Positions 23,851-36,560 of a DNA stretch of 64,000 bases are shown one piece after another (positions within the stretch are counted from its first letter, which is position 1; each line of letters begins with the position of its first letter). Under the pieces are notes generated by a model. That model was given only the letters and a program-made list of their open reading frames with translations, searched no databases and was not told the DNA's origin. The DNA is from Burhinus oedicnemus (Eukaryota; Chordata; Aves; Charadriiformes; Burhinidae): the NCBI GenBank assembly GCA_008921705.1, contig VFFE01007255.1, positions 1,543,983-1,607,982 on the forward strand, written 5' to 3'. A program made the position numbers and the translations under genes.

Positions 23851-26800
23851 TGTCACCATGTGTGTGTAAAGCTGCTGGCATCTTCTTTCCGGTGTTTCCC
23901 CCAGAGATTCACTGCTTTTTGGTTATCCTATAGCTTCCTGTCATTTGTCTCAGATTTTGATTTCGCTTTGATTTTGAGTGGCATTGCAGATAAACCTGGG
24001 TGAATAACAGCTGCTCTGAGTTCTTATTTTTGCTACCTCCCCACACTCAAATTGGTTGCAGTCTGAAATTAATTTAAATTGTGCATATGCTGAAAATGTG
24101 GGAGAAAGGTAAATTGAACAGTTGAAATGAATGGTACTTTTAATCAAAAAAACTGAATGGATATTTCGAGACAAAAAGAGTTGTTTCAAAGGAAAAAAAG
24201 AAAAAGGCAACGTGAAAAAGAAAACATTCTGATTTCAGGGAGATTCTCTAAAAGGTGGAGATTTCCAAAGAAACCATAAAGGAAAAACTGATATAAATTT
24301 GCAGACTATTGCAGAATTGCCAGAGCAGTGTATTTTACTGTACAGACATTTCCGTTAAAAAAATACCTTCATGATCTAGACTGTCTTCTGCAAATATTGG
24401 TCCCTAAGATCCTGAAGATGGGCACCTCAAAATTCAGGAATTGGTCTGGGATCAATGTACATACTTGGATGCTGATATTGATATCCCAGCATTGGGATTA
24501 CAGAACCTCTAGTGAAGTGTGTTCATCTTGGTACTACATCAATACAGCTAATTTTCAAATAAACATTAAAAAAGTCACTTCATTTAAAGTTGTCTTCTAA
24601 GATAGTTTTTCTGGTACAACATTAAGTTGAATAAATCATTGCTCATTCCAAAGAGGCCTCAGTTTCCTGGTACTATTGGGACAGTCTTTTCTTTCAACAG
24701 AGATGATCGCTGAAGGAGTGGAGGTGATGAAAACAGAAAGCAGGTCAGAAGCCTGGGAACTGCCACTTTCACCCAGCAGGTTCCTACCTCTCCTCTTAGA
24801 CTTAACCCCGGCTCTCCCAGTGCAAATTTCTCCATCAGGCATCATTGCGGGAGAGAGTACCCCAATAGCAGTTGTTACCAAACAAGCACTGCAACTCTAC
24901 ATCATTCATTAAATCAGATTCTAGGAACTCGAACCAGAAGGGCTGATCCAGGCATATGTGACCATGAAATGGCTTTGAAAAAAGGTGTCTTTTCCATTTT
25001 ATAATCCTGCTGAAATAACGCTGTTTGCCTCTCACATGTGTGCAGAAATGTGAGTAGACCTACCACCAACAATCCCTGACAGTGTTAGACGCTTCTGTTG
25101 AGAATGTCATTACCATTTCCCAGGGACTACCTGCAAGTATTTTCTCAGTCTCATTATTAAATACAGAGCTTACAGAAGTTAGTGTGTTTCATATGCACAG
25201 TATAAATGCCATTTAAAAATCACATCAAGGGTGTGGGATGAGATTTTCAAGGTGAGATTGAGAACTCTAATGGAAGTGGAAAAAGAATTTAATCAGTCAC
25301 AGCAAACTGTCAAACTTTCTATTTCACTGTCTGCCATGTGCAAATATGCATAATAACCATTGCTTAATAGACGAACTCTAACATACATTAAAAATCAACT
25401 GTTGGAATAGATGCACAAACACTTAAGGTAAAATTTGTAGCAGGATATGCCTCTGAAAATTCCCTTATGAGGTTTTTGAAATGCTTATATGAAGGACTTG
25501 TTGGTTTCAATCCTCCATTTATTCCTAATATATTGAGACAAGAAAAAAAAATAGACTCATTTCAGCTTCCAGGATCCATTACTTCAGACAAGCAGAATCA
25601 GTTTGGTCCATGTTTTTTTCCCCTCAATACTTCATTAAAACTCTGTGGTAAAGAGAAATATCTTCTCTGTATTAATCTTGGTTTGTTCTTCCTCTTTTTA
25701 AATAGGAATAAACATCATAAAGCGTATTATTAACTAAATGCTGAAGTTAAACCTTGTGCCTGCATGGGATCTCACTGACATTCCACTTCAGTAGCTTCCA
25801 ATATCCTGAGCCAGGGTTGGCAGGGAAGCCAAAGAGCCCCCTCACTAGTTTTGCTTTTTACAGCCACCCCCAACCCTCCAGTCATTAAACAGGATCAAAT
25901 TTTCTGTTACGCACTGAACAAACCAAGCAAAAGCTTTCCACATAAGTCAAGAAATCACAAAAAGAAATAAGCAGGAACAGATCGGATCCCACAGTAGAGC
26001 TGCTACTCCCAGAAATACGAGCATACGGCAGAATGCCAGGGCCTACTCGTTAAGACACAGCTGCCAGATGGTGACTGGACCTAAATTCCTTTCTCTGCAT
26101 GACGCTACAACTTCGTGTGAACATGCACAGCTACCTGCATTAACAGAGGCTTGGAAATCTCTATACCACACTCCCCCACGCAGGGCAGACAAATCCTTAG
26201 TCAGCATGATGGATACAGTCCTGATACGGTCTAGTAGCTTCCTAAGTACAAGGTTTTATAAAACATCATAGCCACAGATTTCAAGAAAGAATCTGAAGAG
26301 TTCCAAGAAAGCTCTGGAAATTTGTGATACAATTCTAAAGCATGAAGAGGCAACATGCATGAAAACAAAACAGCGCTTGAATGAAAAGCCGACAAGGTGG
26401 AAGACAAGTAAATATAGCCTGGCTTTAAGGGGCAAGGTGGGAGTCAAAAACTGAAATCTTGTATGGGAGATGCTAGGCAAACAGGACATGCCAGGGTAAC
26501 GCATGCTAACTCGCCGCTGCAACTGTTAAAACACTCTTCAGAATGAGCCCTTAGGAGCTGTAAGCTTTAAGCTCCATCCCAGAGACAATCAGCTTAAAAC
26601 CACAGAGATCACAACAACAAAGATAAGAAGTTGCAGTATAGGATGCAGTTCCATCCAGCAAGACTGGATTCTGAAAAGTTTCATGCTTCCAAGCTCCACC
26701 TGGTGAGAAAAAAAAAATAATATTCCTGACAAACTTTCATTTAAATGCTCTATTTGATGATGGTCCTGTGTAGCTCCCTTAGGACCAATTTAAAGTTTAC

Positions 26801-27400
26801 TGCATCCTTTCTTTGAAGCGTACTTCTAAAGTGTTTGCAGAGTTTACCAACCAGTTTGGCTATTAATATTCTATTTCTCTCTCTCAACTTTCCAAAAGAC
26901 TTTGAAAACAAAGATTGATTTAAGAGTATCTCAGTATATTTCAGGATGCACATCTGCTGCCTACTTTAACATCATTTCTAGTCAACTGCAAAAACACCCG
27001 CCAAACAGATGCAGAGACAAGCAAAAGAAAAAAAAAAATCCATCTCAGAACATTATTTCGTGTTTCGTTACTAGAGAGTCTTCTTTGCTTATGTGGTACA
27101 GTGGATTTACACCTGAAGAACATTTAAAACTTTCTCTTGTGCCTCACTTTTCTATTGCTGCTGTCAATTACAGCAACACAGGGCTTCCTGCAATATAATT
27201 TAAAAAGACTGACTGGACATTTGCAGTGGTATATTGCCAAAATGAAAGAGACAGTTGTTGAGAACGAAGCACCACAGCCCAGTTGAAGCCTGCAGTCAGG
27301 CTGGACAATCTCAGAACCTGCTTTTCTTGCATACTGCGTATTTTGGTTAAAAAGAGCTGCCCTCAGAGGCAGGTGCCAATAAACTCATTAAAGTCAAATA
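23851..27400. other. Unique DNA, no gene seen
   Basis: Scattered frames of 60-98 codons (for example 24328-24600 plus, 25467-25733 plus, 26256-26522 minus, 26902-27198 plus) have no recognised domains, and several are crossed by open frames on the other strand. Short A runs lie near 25541-25550, 26707-26717 and 27029-27038. No repeat family is recognised. Confidence 0.5.
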
Positions 27401-28430
27401 AATCTGGTCACCATTCCTCATAAGTGGGAATTTGCTTTCTTGTCTGACTATCTGTCATTCTGTTCTACCTATCACATGTGGAGAAGAAACAGGACAGCAG
27501 AGCAACATCTTCTGGTCATTAGAGCCTACCCTACCTCAAGGAAAACACTTGCCCATCCTCTGTACACTGTATTGTTTGTCCTGTGATGCACAAGAGCCTG
27601 AGGATCAGTTTTGCAATTTGGTCGTTGATGTCAACTTCAGCATATCTTCCATCAAAGAGCTATTCCAGTTGATGGTCCAGTCAGTTGCCTCTTATCCTAG
27701 GACTTACATTTTTGAGATTCTTAGTACCTGGCAGTTCTTATTAGCTTCAAATAGAGCTATGAGTTCTTATAAGCTGTACAATTCTCATTCCCCTTTAGGC
27801 AGTGTTTTAGAAACCCAGGCTCTCCTATTAGGAAAGGCAATTGAGTTGCTCCCTAATTAGCTTAGTATGAGGCATGGATGGTGCACGATGGTAGAAGCCT
27901 TTACATCCTTACCTCTCCTGTAGAAACAATGCCAGGGAGTAACAATCTCGGGGGTAGGGAGGAATACAAAAGATGGAAGGCTGTCAAGGTCCAATCCTTC
28001 CATGAATTGTCATAGTATTCAAAAACAAGAGGACGATAAGTTAACGCTCTGAAAAGGTGCTCAGCTGGTACAGAGCTAGCTTCCCAACGTGTTTGCATCT
28101 GTGAGGGCTCGCTGCTTAACAGCTGCTCAGTTCTGAATGCACCAGTTGCCTTGAGCACACCTGAACCAGACCTCACCCGCTCCACCCGTTTCACACAGCA
28201 AGCTGCCACTGGGACAGTTCTCTGCACCGTCAGACCACTCAGCATCCAGTTGTACCTCCAGAGGTTGTCTCCTTTGGCAGGATGACAATATTGCCCTTGA
28301 GGTATTCTCTGTTTGTCAAATTTACTTTTCCCTGCCTTGGGAGAACACAGGGAACTCCACACTCCCTTTGAAATGTTAATCAGCTCCATCTCAGGACGGA
28401 AAGACAAAATCCAGTTGGACTCTGGTTACA
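27401..28430. other. Stop-poor stretch with two back-to-back open frames, function unknown
   Basis: This kilobase holds a 142-codon plus-strand frame (27432-27860) and, 40 bases later, a 168-codon minus-strand frame (27901-28407), the longest in the window. Neither product shows a signal peptide, membrane segment pattern or family motif that I recognise. The minus-strand frame ends just past a consensus-like splice donor: the minus strand reads caggagag then gtaagg, with the GT at plus positions 27912-27911. That is compatible with an exon of a minus-strand transcript, coding or not, but a donor alone is weak evidence, and I found no convincing acceptor or similar protein. Confidence 0.2.
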
Positions 28431-31238
28431 GAAGTGTGGTGGCCCACTGCTTACCGCACTACCAGTAGGAACAACCACTTTGGACTGTGAGGTTTTCAGA
28501 GTTAACAAGTACATAAACACAATTAAAGCAATAGCTGCATTTTGGGTTCATTTTATTTTGACAGCTGTGCTTCAGCTGAGATTATGCTCTGTTCTGTACT
28601 AGGAAATGTGCTATCTGCCATAGAATGAACTCTTCATAATCAAAAACCTCAATACAAGACCTAGCAATTAAATACTTGCAGAGAGATGGACTAAGACCAT
28701 CAAATCATAGGCAGGTTCTAAAATACAGAGATTAATGAAATGTTAATCAGGCCCTGTAGTGTGTTTTGGTGACTAGATAGAAACAAACCACACTATCTGG
28801 GTTAAAAACAAAGGACCCCAGAAGGTGCACGTCAGAACAGCTCTCATGCAGTTATAGCTGAAAACACAGGCCACAGAGGATAAGTAGTGAAAATACACAG
28901 CCCTTCCCCCCAACAAATAATCACCATCATTCACTCAAAAATGTTATTTCCACACTGAAATCCTGACCTCCAGCTCCAGTTTGACTGATGGTGCTGGTAA
29001 CGGGGGCAGCTGATAAATTGAGCCATCACAATATTCCCAGCCTCGAGGTAATTCTCGGAGTACGCTGCTCTGCTACAGCAACTGTCATGCTTCACCAACA
29101 CTTCCCAGCATTTCTGGACAGGAGTCATGTTGAGAACTCCACAAAGACCTGAGACAGAAATGTCTTGCGCCACTAACACTGGAATAAGGGGTTTAGAGAA
29201 TCAAAGATGTTAGAATACCCAAAGCCAGGATTCCATGTACAGCATTTAAGGACAGTTCAGCTGTTCAGGTTCCATGTTTTTATGGGTGTTAGTGGTGGTA
29301 ATTGGGACAGATCTTTGTGCGCTGTCATTCCTACATTCTTGAGCCAGATTCATCTGTTGGAAGCGTACAACTACATCACATGGAAAGCTCTACATGCAGG
29401 TCCTTTGTTCTATTAAAAAAGTCAAGAGTTCCCACCTCAGCTGCTGAGAAGCAGTCACTACATGAACAGGCTGGACCAAAACCAATTTAAGGTAGTTAGC
29501 ACGAGAAGGATCAGTGTAAAGCATTCACCTCCTTTATTAATTTATCCTGCCAGTGTGAGTACGCTTAGGTATTAAAATCTAACTCACTAACAGGAGCATT
29601 GCAGCCTTCCTCAGCTGTTACAGTCTATTGTCCCTAGCCCAAGAGGCAAATAAACCCTTTTCAAATAAATTTCAATTAGCCAGGCTTTCCTATTGTTAAA
29701 GATCAAGGAAAAACCCTGGAGAACCCCATTAACATGCAAATGAGTAGGTACACAAACATAGTTCCTATGTGAGCCTGTATCAGCAGAAACACAATTAATT
29801 CTAAATACAGATACATCCAATGAGATTAACGTTGGACAGCTTTGTAACAGACTCTCATAACCTACTAATTTATACCCACTGCTACTGCTGAGCCTCCCCA
29901 AGAGACAGAAAAGCCTCCCTGTATCTTTGCTGCCAAAAAAGTCAAATCCCTGTGGGTAACTCTCACCAGATCTCATGCTGTAAATCTTACTGGAAAAGCA
30001 GTTCTGCAATCTGCACCACAACGCAGCTATAGGAGTTGGACTGCAGAAACGGGGTCGAGCCCATCTAGCTTTGGTACGGTGAAGTCTACCCTAGTGCTTT
30101 GTCTCCGTTAGGACTTTTTGCTCAGATTAGTTGTCTTGCCATGAAACAATACTGCAGCATATTCTGCTTTGAGCCAGCAGTTCCATTCCCCTGACAACTG
30201 GGCTGACATTGTCTTTATGACCTTTCCTGAAAACGTGTGTCCTGTGGATGAAGCTACCATCAAGCCCAAAGCCTTCTAGACAGCACAGGAGATTAGGGCT
30301 AGGAACTGTACTGCAACTCCAACCACCATTTGCTTTTTCAGTTTGCAATAATAAATTTTGTCTGACCCTTGGTTTTTTTCACTGGCTTTCGACAAATTAT
30401 TTAACCTAACAATTTCTTGAGGCAGTAATACTTTCCTTCCTGAAAGGAGTATTTTGATAACTTCTAATTTAGTATTTGCAAAATACATTCTAGAGTTTTA
30501 TTATGATTATTCCCATACTGAGTGCAAAAAGAACCCAAGTCCTTTATCACACTGCGCCAGAACAGCACAACCAGGTCCCCCCCACACTTCGTACAGCCAA
30601 ACTACCAGGAAGCATTTTTCATTAGAAATCATTCAGGTCTTTAAATAAGTTTATGTTACTCATGATTGCTTGTCTCCAATGTTTCCACCACGATGTGTGA
30701 TCACTTGTTATTTTCATTTTTTGCATTACCCATATTCCATAAAGCACATAAAATTTAGACACTTTCCAAAAGTATATTTTAAAATACATTTTCCACAAGC
30801 TTTGGCTCCTGTAACTGAGTTACAGGTGTAATGCTTATTCAGCCAGAAAGAGTATTATGCTGCTGAACGTGAGCCACACAGCATAACTTTAAGATTTTGA
30901 ATAGCATAGTATAGACTAAACATTTTATTAAAACAAAAATACCGTATCAATGAAAAAAATAAAAGAAAGAAGCATAATCTAAATGACAAAATCAATGAAA
31001 AGTCTAAGTCTCTGTATTTTCTCAGCTCTAAAATGATGTCAAGTCTTCATTCCTCTCCCCCCGCCTTCTTTTCAGGCACTTTGACAGGAAACTGAGTTGT
31101 GTCATACAACACAGTTTCAGAGCTATTGTACAGAGCCATAATATTGAGATATATTGGCTCGCATAGAGCCTAGATCACTACATAGCCAGAGGACAGAATG
31201 TTAATGCTTGTTAGCAAGCCTGTTTAAGATAATTGTAG
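28431..31238. other. Unique DNA, no gene seen
   Basis: Several short frames (28931-29179 minus, 29207-29416 plus, 29611-30021 minus of 136 codons, 30127-30348 minus) carry no recognised motif. No repeat family, CpG island or RNA gene is visible. Confidence 0.5.
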
Positions 31239-31640
31239 TATGCCATTCCAGCAGCTGATGTGTCTCTTACATCCACTGCAAAACCCATGTGATGCGATTC
31301 CAAGCGAGGGAGAGCTGATCAAAATGTGTAGTTCACTTGCAAATGAGCTACTCATAAATTGTTTGTGCCACTTTGTGGGAAGATGTCTACTGGGGGACAC
31401 TGCTTATCGAACCCTGCATGATCTCACCACGGAGAGCCATTCTGCTAGTCTGTATCATGGAGACAGACCATCTGAGGAATCTCCCGACATTAATGATGTC
31501 CCTGCCAAAGATCTGCAGAATAAAGGCACCAACGGCCTCGTAAGCCCTCAGACAGAACAGTTTGGCAAAGTAAGCCTTTCCAACGCAACAGTGAAGTTTC
31601 ACCTCCCCAGAGATACAGGAAAGTAAAAAGAAATTGCTTC
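31239..31640. other. 128-codon plus-strand open frame, probably not a gene
   Basis: The plus-strand frame at 31240-31626 has a Cys- and Leu-containing first half and a polar Ser/Asp/Lys-containing second half. Two minus-strand frames of 91 and 60 codons cross it, so the locality is simply stop-poor. I recognise no domain. No splice acceptor or donor of note borders it. Confidence 0.15.
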
Positions 31641-32890
31641 TCTTTGAAAGCAACAGCGACATAAACCAGCACCAGTCCTCCCAGTTTAATTCACTAGCTT
31701 AATTTAGCTTTTTTTGACTGGAGGCTGGGAAGGAAAAGGCATGGTGGGATGGAAGAGATGTTGCATAGCTCCATCCATCGCAGCTGCATTTTGACAGTAC
31801 CACCATACCAATACTCCTGGGCCAGCAAAGGGTTGTAGATTTAGCAAACGTTAGGAAATAGAAATATAATCAATCCATATTGGATGAGATTGCTTCATAA
31901 AGACTATGCTTATACTACTTCTGGAGGAATTTAAATTGAAATTATTACACTGAATGCATACAGAAATGTACAAAACAAAAATTTATGCAAGAGGCCAAAT
32001 AACTTATAAACAAAGGCCGTAGAATTTGTTGCAACTGTTTTAGTTCAGGAAAATACCTGTAGCAATAAAGTACCAATGGAAATTAATTGCAGGGTTTTAA
32101 GAGACTGCAACACGTCAATGGAGGCAAATCTAGCCCTCGCCTCCTGGGAATCCCGATTCAGCAGCAACTTCTCAGGTTGTTCAACCGTAACAGAAATTGG
32201 TAGCCTCAGCCTGTGCTAATATTCCTCTTGCAATATTTAAGAGGTGTTATGCTACAATTCAGGGAGATATTTCAAAATATTGTGATGTCCAAATATGTTA
32301 TTACCTCAACAGGAGGTCATTATGGGGTAATTTGAAAAGAAATACTTTTCAAGAATGGGGTTCTGTTACTGTATGAACAATACAACTACTAAACAGCCAC
32401 AAACTGTCAGATTTTCTTCTAACAGGTTTTTAACTACAGCAGTGCTTACAGAGAGAGACAGGCAAGCTCAATAACACTGAATCTTGATCAAGCCTAAACA
32501 CATACTTTTAGTTTGCCACCATTAATGACCATGACACAAATTGAGTTGAATGTTCTGCTGTCTAATTTTCTTTAATAACTATGAGATTCCTGGACTTAGA
32601 CTAGAAAGTGTAAATGGTATTGCATGCATAAAAGGAAAGCGTGCACGATCCTAACATGCTGCAGTTCTTAGCCATAAACTGAACTTAGTCACAGCTGCAA
32701 AAATATCTTGGCATGTCCATACAGCTGCTCTCTACTTCACTCCAGTGTTCAGGTCCCCAGTTGTCCAGCTTGCACGTAAACATGTGCATGTGCTCCAGCC
32801 TGGAACAAACTACATCATTCTGTTCACAAATAAATCTGAATGCAGATGACAGGCTCTCCCGTGAGACAGTATGGGAGAATACCATGACAG
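31641..32890. other. Unique DNA, nothing recognised
   Basis: A+T-rich and featureless by eye. Two small frames on opposite strands near 32685-32964 overlap and are treated as chance. Confidence 0.5.
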
Positions 32891-32945
32891 ATTTTTTGGG
32901 GGTTTGTTTTGTGGTTTTTTTGTTGTCGTTGTTTCTTTTTCTTTT
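32891..32945. repeat. G/T-rich low-complexity tract
   Basis: T runs broken by G residues (ttttttgggggtttgttttg type), with only rare C and no A across about 50 bases. Confidence 0.8.
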
Positions 32946-33800
32946 GCCCCAAATGATTCTCTAAGGACTACACCAGTTAGTGTGAAATCCAAAGTCAGCC
33001 TATCCCACTATTTTGGGAGTTACTTTTGAGCTCTGTCATCCAACTCCACCCTGACATGTATGGAATCCATAGGCATATAGTCATAGGTTGATTGCAAAAC
33101 AGCATCCAAGTTGACATCTTAATCAGGGGCTTGGATAAGCTCTGTTAGCCTAAACAGTGATAAATGCAACAGAAGAGCCACAAGTAGGATGGAGTTCTGC
33201 TTTCCAGCAACACCCCTGTATCAAATAGGAGGAGTTTGTGCTTTGGGAATTGAAATTCCCTGCTGGACAGAAGGATAGCACACTTGAGACCTATTTTCAG
33301 AATTTAAGAGGCACATCGATCTTGAGTTAGCCCACTACACAAGGATGTATTTCTTTCCCAGTGCTGAAGGTCTCAGAATAATGGTCCATTACTGAGATAC
33401 ATTGAGGGAATTACTCACTAAGTGCTCTAAGAAGGGAGTGGTCCTGCTAGCTGGAGTAAGGCACAGAATCAATAGGGTGGGGGTGGGGCTGTGTTTATTC
33501 TGCAAATTGAAATAGAGGAGAAAAGGTCTTTCTTCAGATTTTTGGTACAGAAAATGAAGATTCGACAGAAAATCTTAACTGGAGATTTCAATATCTAACC
33601 ACTGCAAAGGAATGTTCTATTGCAGCTCAAAATTACACATTTCTGTAGAACATTTTTATAGGCTCACTCAAAAGTCTCAGTTTTACTTCCATTACCTTCT
33701 TACTATTTATGTGTATATTTTAACTGGTAATTTGCATCTATGTTCTAAAAACTGTTTGTGAAAGGGTTTTAAATTGTTTTATATGCGATTAGACTATTTA
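32946..33800. other. Unique DNA, nothing recognised
   Basis: No repeat family or frame of interest. A short G-rich patch (gggtgggggtggggctgtg) lies near 33475-33493. Confidence 0.5.
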
Positions 33801-33954
33801 AAAAAAAAAAAACAAACCCAAACCACAACCCAAACACTCCAACCCTCAGCCAATAATGCTAAAAAAATATTGAGGGGTTTTTTGGTGGTTTTTGTTGTTG
33901 CGGTGGTGGTTTTGTTTGTGTTTGTTTGGTTTTGCTGTTTGGTTTGTTTAAGGG
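33801..33954. repeat. A/C-rich arm followed by G/T-rich arm (imperfect inverted pair)
   Basis: An A/C-rich arm (33801-33848, aaacaaacccaaaccacaac type) is followed after about 22 bases by a G/T-rich arm (33871-33954, ggtggtttttgttgttg type). The reverse complement of the first arm resembles the second in word content, so one strand could fold back on itself. The G/T arm runs directly into the assembly gap, which suggests the locus was hard to sequence or assemble. Confidence 0.7.
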
Positions 33955-33974
33955 NNNNNNNNNNNNNNNNNNNN
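33955..33974. other. Assembly gap, 20 N
   Basis: Exactly 20 N residues. A round placeholder length usually means the true gap size is unknown. The 68-codon plus-strand frame at 33774-33980 crosses the gap and is meaningless. Confidence 0.99.
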
Positions 33975-35087
33975 GTGTAGTAGAAACCTGAATTTGTATC
34001 AGATTCATAATTATGCCTCCAGGTAGCATTTCAGATAGCTTTGAATCATCACAGATGGCAGTATTTTGTAGTTAGATATTCTTTATACGCATTGCTACAT
34101 GATCATTGATCGTAATAAAGAAGGAAATTATTTTAAAGCTTTGGGGGTATTTTACAAGAAGGAGATATCCTTGTCCTTTGCACAAATGATTTCTATGCGA
34201 TGAACTATTCTTATTGATTATGACAGGGTCGACACAAAAGCAGCAGCTAACAGATGCACTTTCTCCCCAGAGATTTAGTGCATGTCAAAATTATCACGCC
34301 GAGACATGCGCTGGCCTTTCAAGCTGCCTGAATCAAACTTCTTGACACCAAGTCTATAAAATATGCGCAGAGTTCAATCCCATTATTTCCTCTATCTGAT
34401 TGCACAGATAACACCCTCAGATCTGTTACAGCCTGAGACTAGCCCAACGTAACAAAGTCCTCCTCCTGTCTTCCTACATGCTTTAAGCCCAAGGAGATGC
34501 CTGCCATGCTCAAAACCCCACACTGATAACGAAGGCAGCTCGATTCCCAGAAACTAGTGAGTCACGGAAGCACATACACTATCACACATAGGTATTGGTG
34601 TTGCCTTATACCTAAGGCTACCTTATACCTATACTTTCCTAAGTGGAAAGTGAGTTGGTCACCTCAGAAAGAGTCTATCCTCAGCGTATTAATTGCCAAC
34701 GCAGAAGACACCTTTGGAGAAGGGCGGCAGCGCAGCCTGGCTGCGCCTGCACTACCACGCTCCCGCCAGCCTGCCCCAGCACCGCTTGCAGCAATTTGCC
34801 CAGCACTACCCGGATTTTCTACATCTCTCTCCATTTCATCTCACCGAAGCCCAGTTATCAAGCTCAATTAGCATCCAGAAGGCTGATGTTTTCTTCATCG
34901 GAAATAATGGGAAAAAACACGCAGCTGCAGTTCTGCTCTGGCCAGCTCATTTGGTGGCACTTGGCTGACACCTGTCGACACGGTTACGCAGTCAGCCATG
35001 ATGCAACCACTGCACCAGCAGTTTGCATGGGACTGATCAGAACACTTGCAATATTTCTCTCCATTCACTTGCTACTTTTAATTACTG
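33975..35087. other. Unique DNA with a less A+T-rich patch, no gene accepted
   Basis: Between about 34690 and 34830 the sequence has more G+C and several CpG sites, which opens all three plus-strand frames (the longest 153 codons at 34643-35104). No domain is recognisable and three overlapping open frames argue against any one of them. A two-copy 17-bp repeat lies at 34604-34637 (ccttatacctaaggcta then ccttatacctatacttt). A 17-base dyad, gcgcagcctggctgcgc, lies at 34730-34746. Confidence 0.45.
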
Positions 35088-35148
35088 CTTGTAAAGCATT
35101 TTGAAGATAAAGACATGCTGGAGGAATGCTATGCATTATTATTATCTT
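35088..35148 (+). mobile_element. Ancient L3/CR1-like LINE 3' tail
   Basis: cttgtaaagcattttgaaga leads through gctggaggaatgctatgc to attattattat. A tgtaaagcgctttgagat word, then a ggcgctata word, then an att-repeat tail is the 3' end I associate with very old L3-type LINEs and SINEs that share that tail. The copy is heavily mutated, so the exact family is uncertain. Confidence 0.5.
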
Positions 35149-35779
35149 TGCTCCCTGGCACTTATTTTCAGATATCTGTCCTAGGTTACCCAGTGAGGTA
35201 AGCAACAAATCAAATAGTTATCCAGTTTTATCAGCTGTGAGAACAAAGACAAAAGAAGGATACAACACCTGGCACACAATGGAGGAAATAAAATTTCCTG
35301 CTGACACCTTGCTTTTAACCGAAGGAGCCCAAAATTAGCAGAGGCTCAGGAGAGCTACTTGCCCTTTCTCCTGAAAGATGATGTGAAGATTGGGTTTTGA
35401 CACCAGTAGGTGCCGAAACTGTATGGAGAGACTATTTGCTCCCTCTTACGAGCTTCCAGTTCTTTCACCTCTCCCCCCAGTTCATTCTGAGTGACCATAA
35501 CCTGGTGCTCCAGACCAAAGACAGAGCAGTTTGTGAGAGCGTACAGACGGGAAACTATTTTCATTTCTGGTGAGGTCTAGTTACCACTATTTCTCAGTCA
35601 CTTCTGTAACAAAGTCTAGATCCAGCAATCAGAGGATCCACCTCGGGCACATAGTTACATATCGCACTGATGTATAAAAAGGCTGTCACTGGAAAAGAAG
35701 AGGGATTTTGAATGATTAGCAATATCATCTAACATCGATTTGGCCCGTGAAAGTACTCTTAAAATTCCCCGGGATTTGG
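35149..35779. other. Unique DNA, no gene seen
   Basis: Two short frames (35126-35338 plus, 35355-35564 minus) lack motifs. The word agttacatat at 35652-35661 is repeated in the palindrome about 130 bases further on. Confidence 0.5.
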
Positions 35780-35803
35780 AGTTAGTTACATATGTAACTA
35801 ACT
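35780..35803. repeat. Exact 24-bp palindrome
   Basis: The 24 bases are identical to their own reverse complement with no central spacer. Each half is agttagttacat or its complement, meeting at a central catatg E-box. By rough estimate a spacer-free perfect palindrome of this length is expected far less than once in 64 kb of random sequence. It could be a dimeric protein-binding site, a DNA hairpin, or a chance product of the internal gttagtta/taactaac repetition. Confidence 0.95.
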
Positions 35804-36484
35804 AAAGCATTCAAAAGAGTCAGCTAGACAAATGCTAATAAGACCCAGATTTAAGTCTTTGCAACCTAATGCTTAGAGGCTTTGCTCCCCAGTCACGCTA
35901 CTACAGAAAGACAGGAAAAGCCTACAGCCTATGTACAGGAGTTTCAGGAAAAGCCTATCCTGCATCCCTGTGTAAAGGGCTGAGCTTTAGTTAGCCACGT
36001 CTTCCCTCTGCCAGGTACCTCTCTGGAAACTGCTGTCACTGGACACCATCTGCTGGGATTTGGCCGTGGAGAAGCCGTTTGTGCAGCAGCCTATAACCTG
36101 ACTACGTGGGCTCTAAACGAGACCACGACAGGACTGGAGACTGTACCACTCGCTGCTTTGCTTTTCCCCAGAAATTCCCCTGCTGTAAAAATGTATCTAA
36201 GGTGTCTGAGAAAGGGATTCTTCCCCTGTGAGCTGGCTACCCTTATGGAAAGCTTTGTCTGTTCACTTATTTGGATTCATATTACAGAAAATATTGCTGC
36301 AAGCAATTTCAGTATCCCTGCGGAGTCTGCTTTGCTCTGGGTCTACAAAGTAGGAAAACAAACACATCGTTCCTGTTTATCAGCCAGAATACTCCAGTAG
36401 GCTGGATCACTTTTTAGGGTCAGATCATCACTTGTTTAGTTTGTCACTGCTCTTTTGACTGCAACAAATCTATGCTAAGACAGA
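35804..36484. other. Unique DNA, no gene seen
   Basis: One 80-codon plus-strand frame (36158-36400) without recognised motif. Nothing else is visible. Confidence 0.5.
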
Positions 36485-36560
36485 TCAGAATGATCTAGTC
36501 TAACCTTCAATGTCCCTGAAAGTAGTAATAGGTCACCCATCGTATCAAGCAAACGCTTAG
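36485..36560 (-). mobile_element. Old CR1-like LINE 3' fragment
   Basis: tcagaatgatctagtctaac followed by ggtcacccatcgtatcaag matches the minus-strand reading of an old CR1 3' region: gatctagtctgacc, a short loop, then tttcacccag and cctgcatcaagc. The order and spacing agree, and the sequence is about as decayed as the MIR copies. The 3' end of the element is at the left. Confidence 0.55.

Noticed and set aside
33774..33980. 68-codon frame crossing the N run
   Set aside because: Depends on unknown bases and low-complexity G/T sequence.
34730..34746. 17-base dyad gcgcagcctggctgcgc
   Set aside because: Eight-base arms are expected about once by chance in a window of this size.
34557..35104. 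Three overlapping plus-strand frames including 153 codons
   Set aside because: All three frames are open through a less A+T-rich patch; no recognisable protein.
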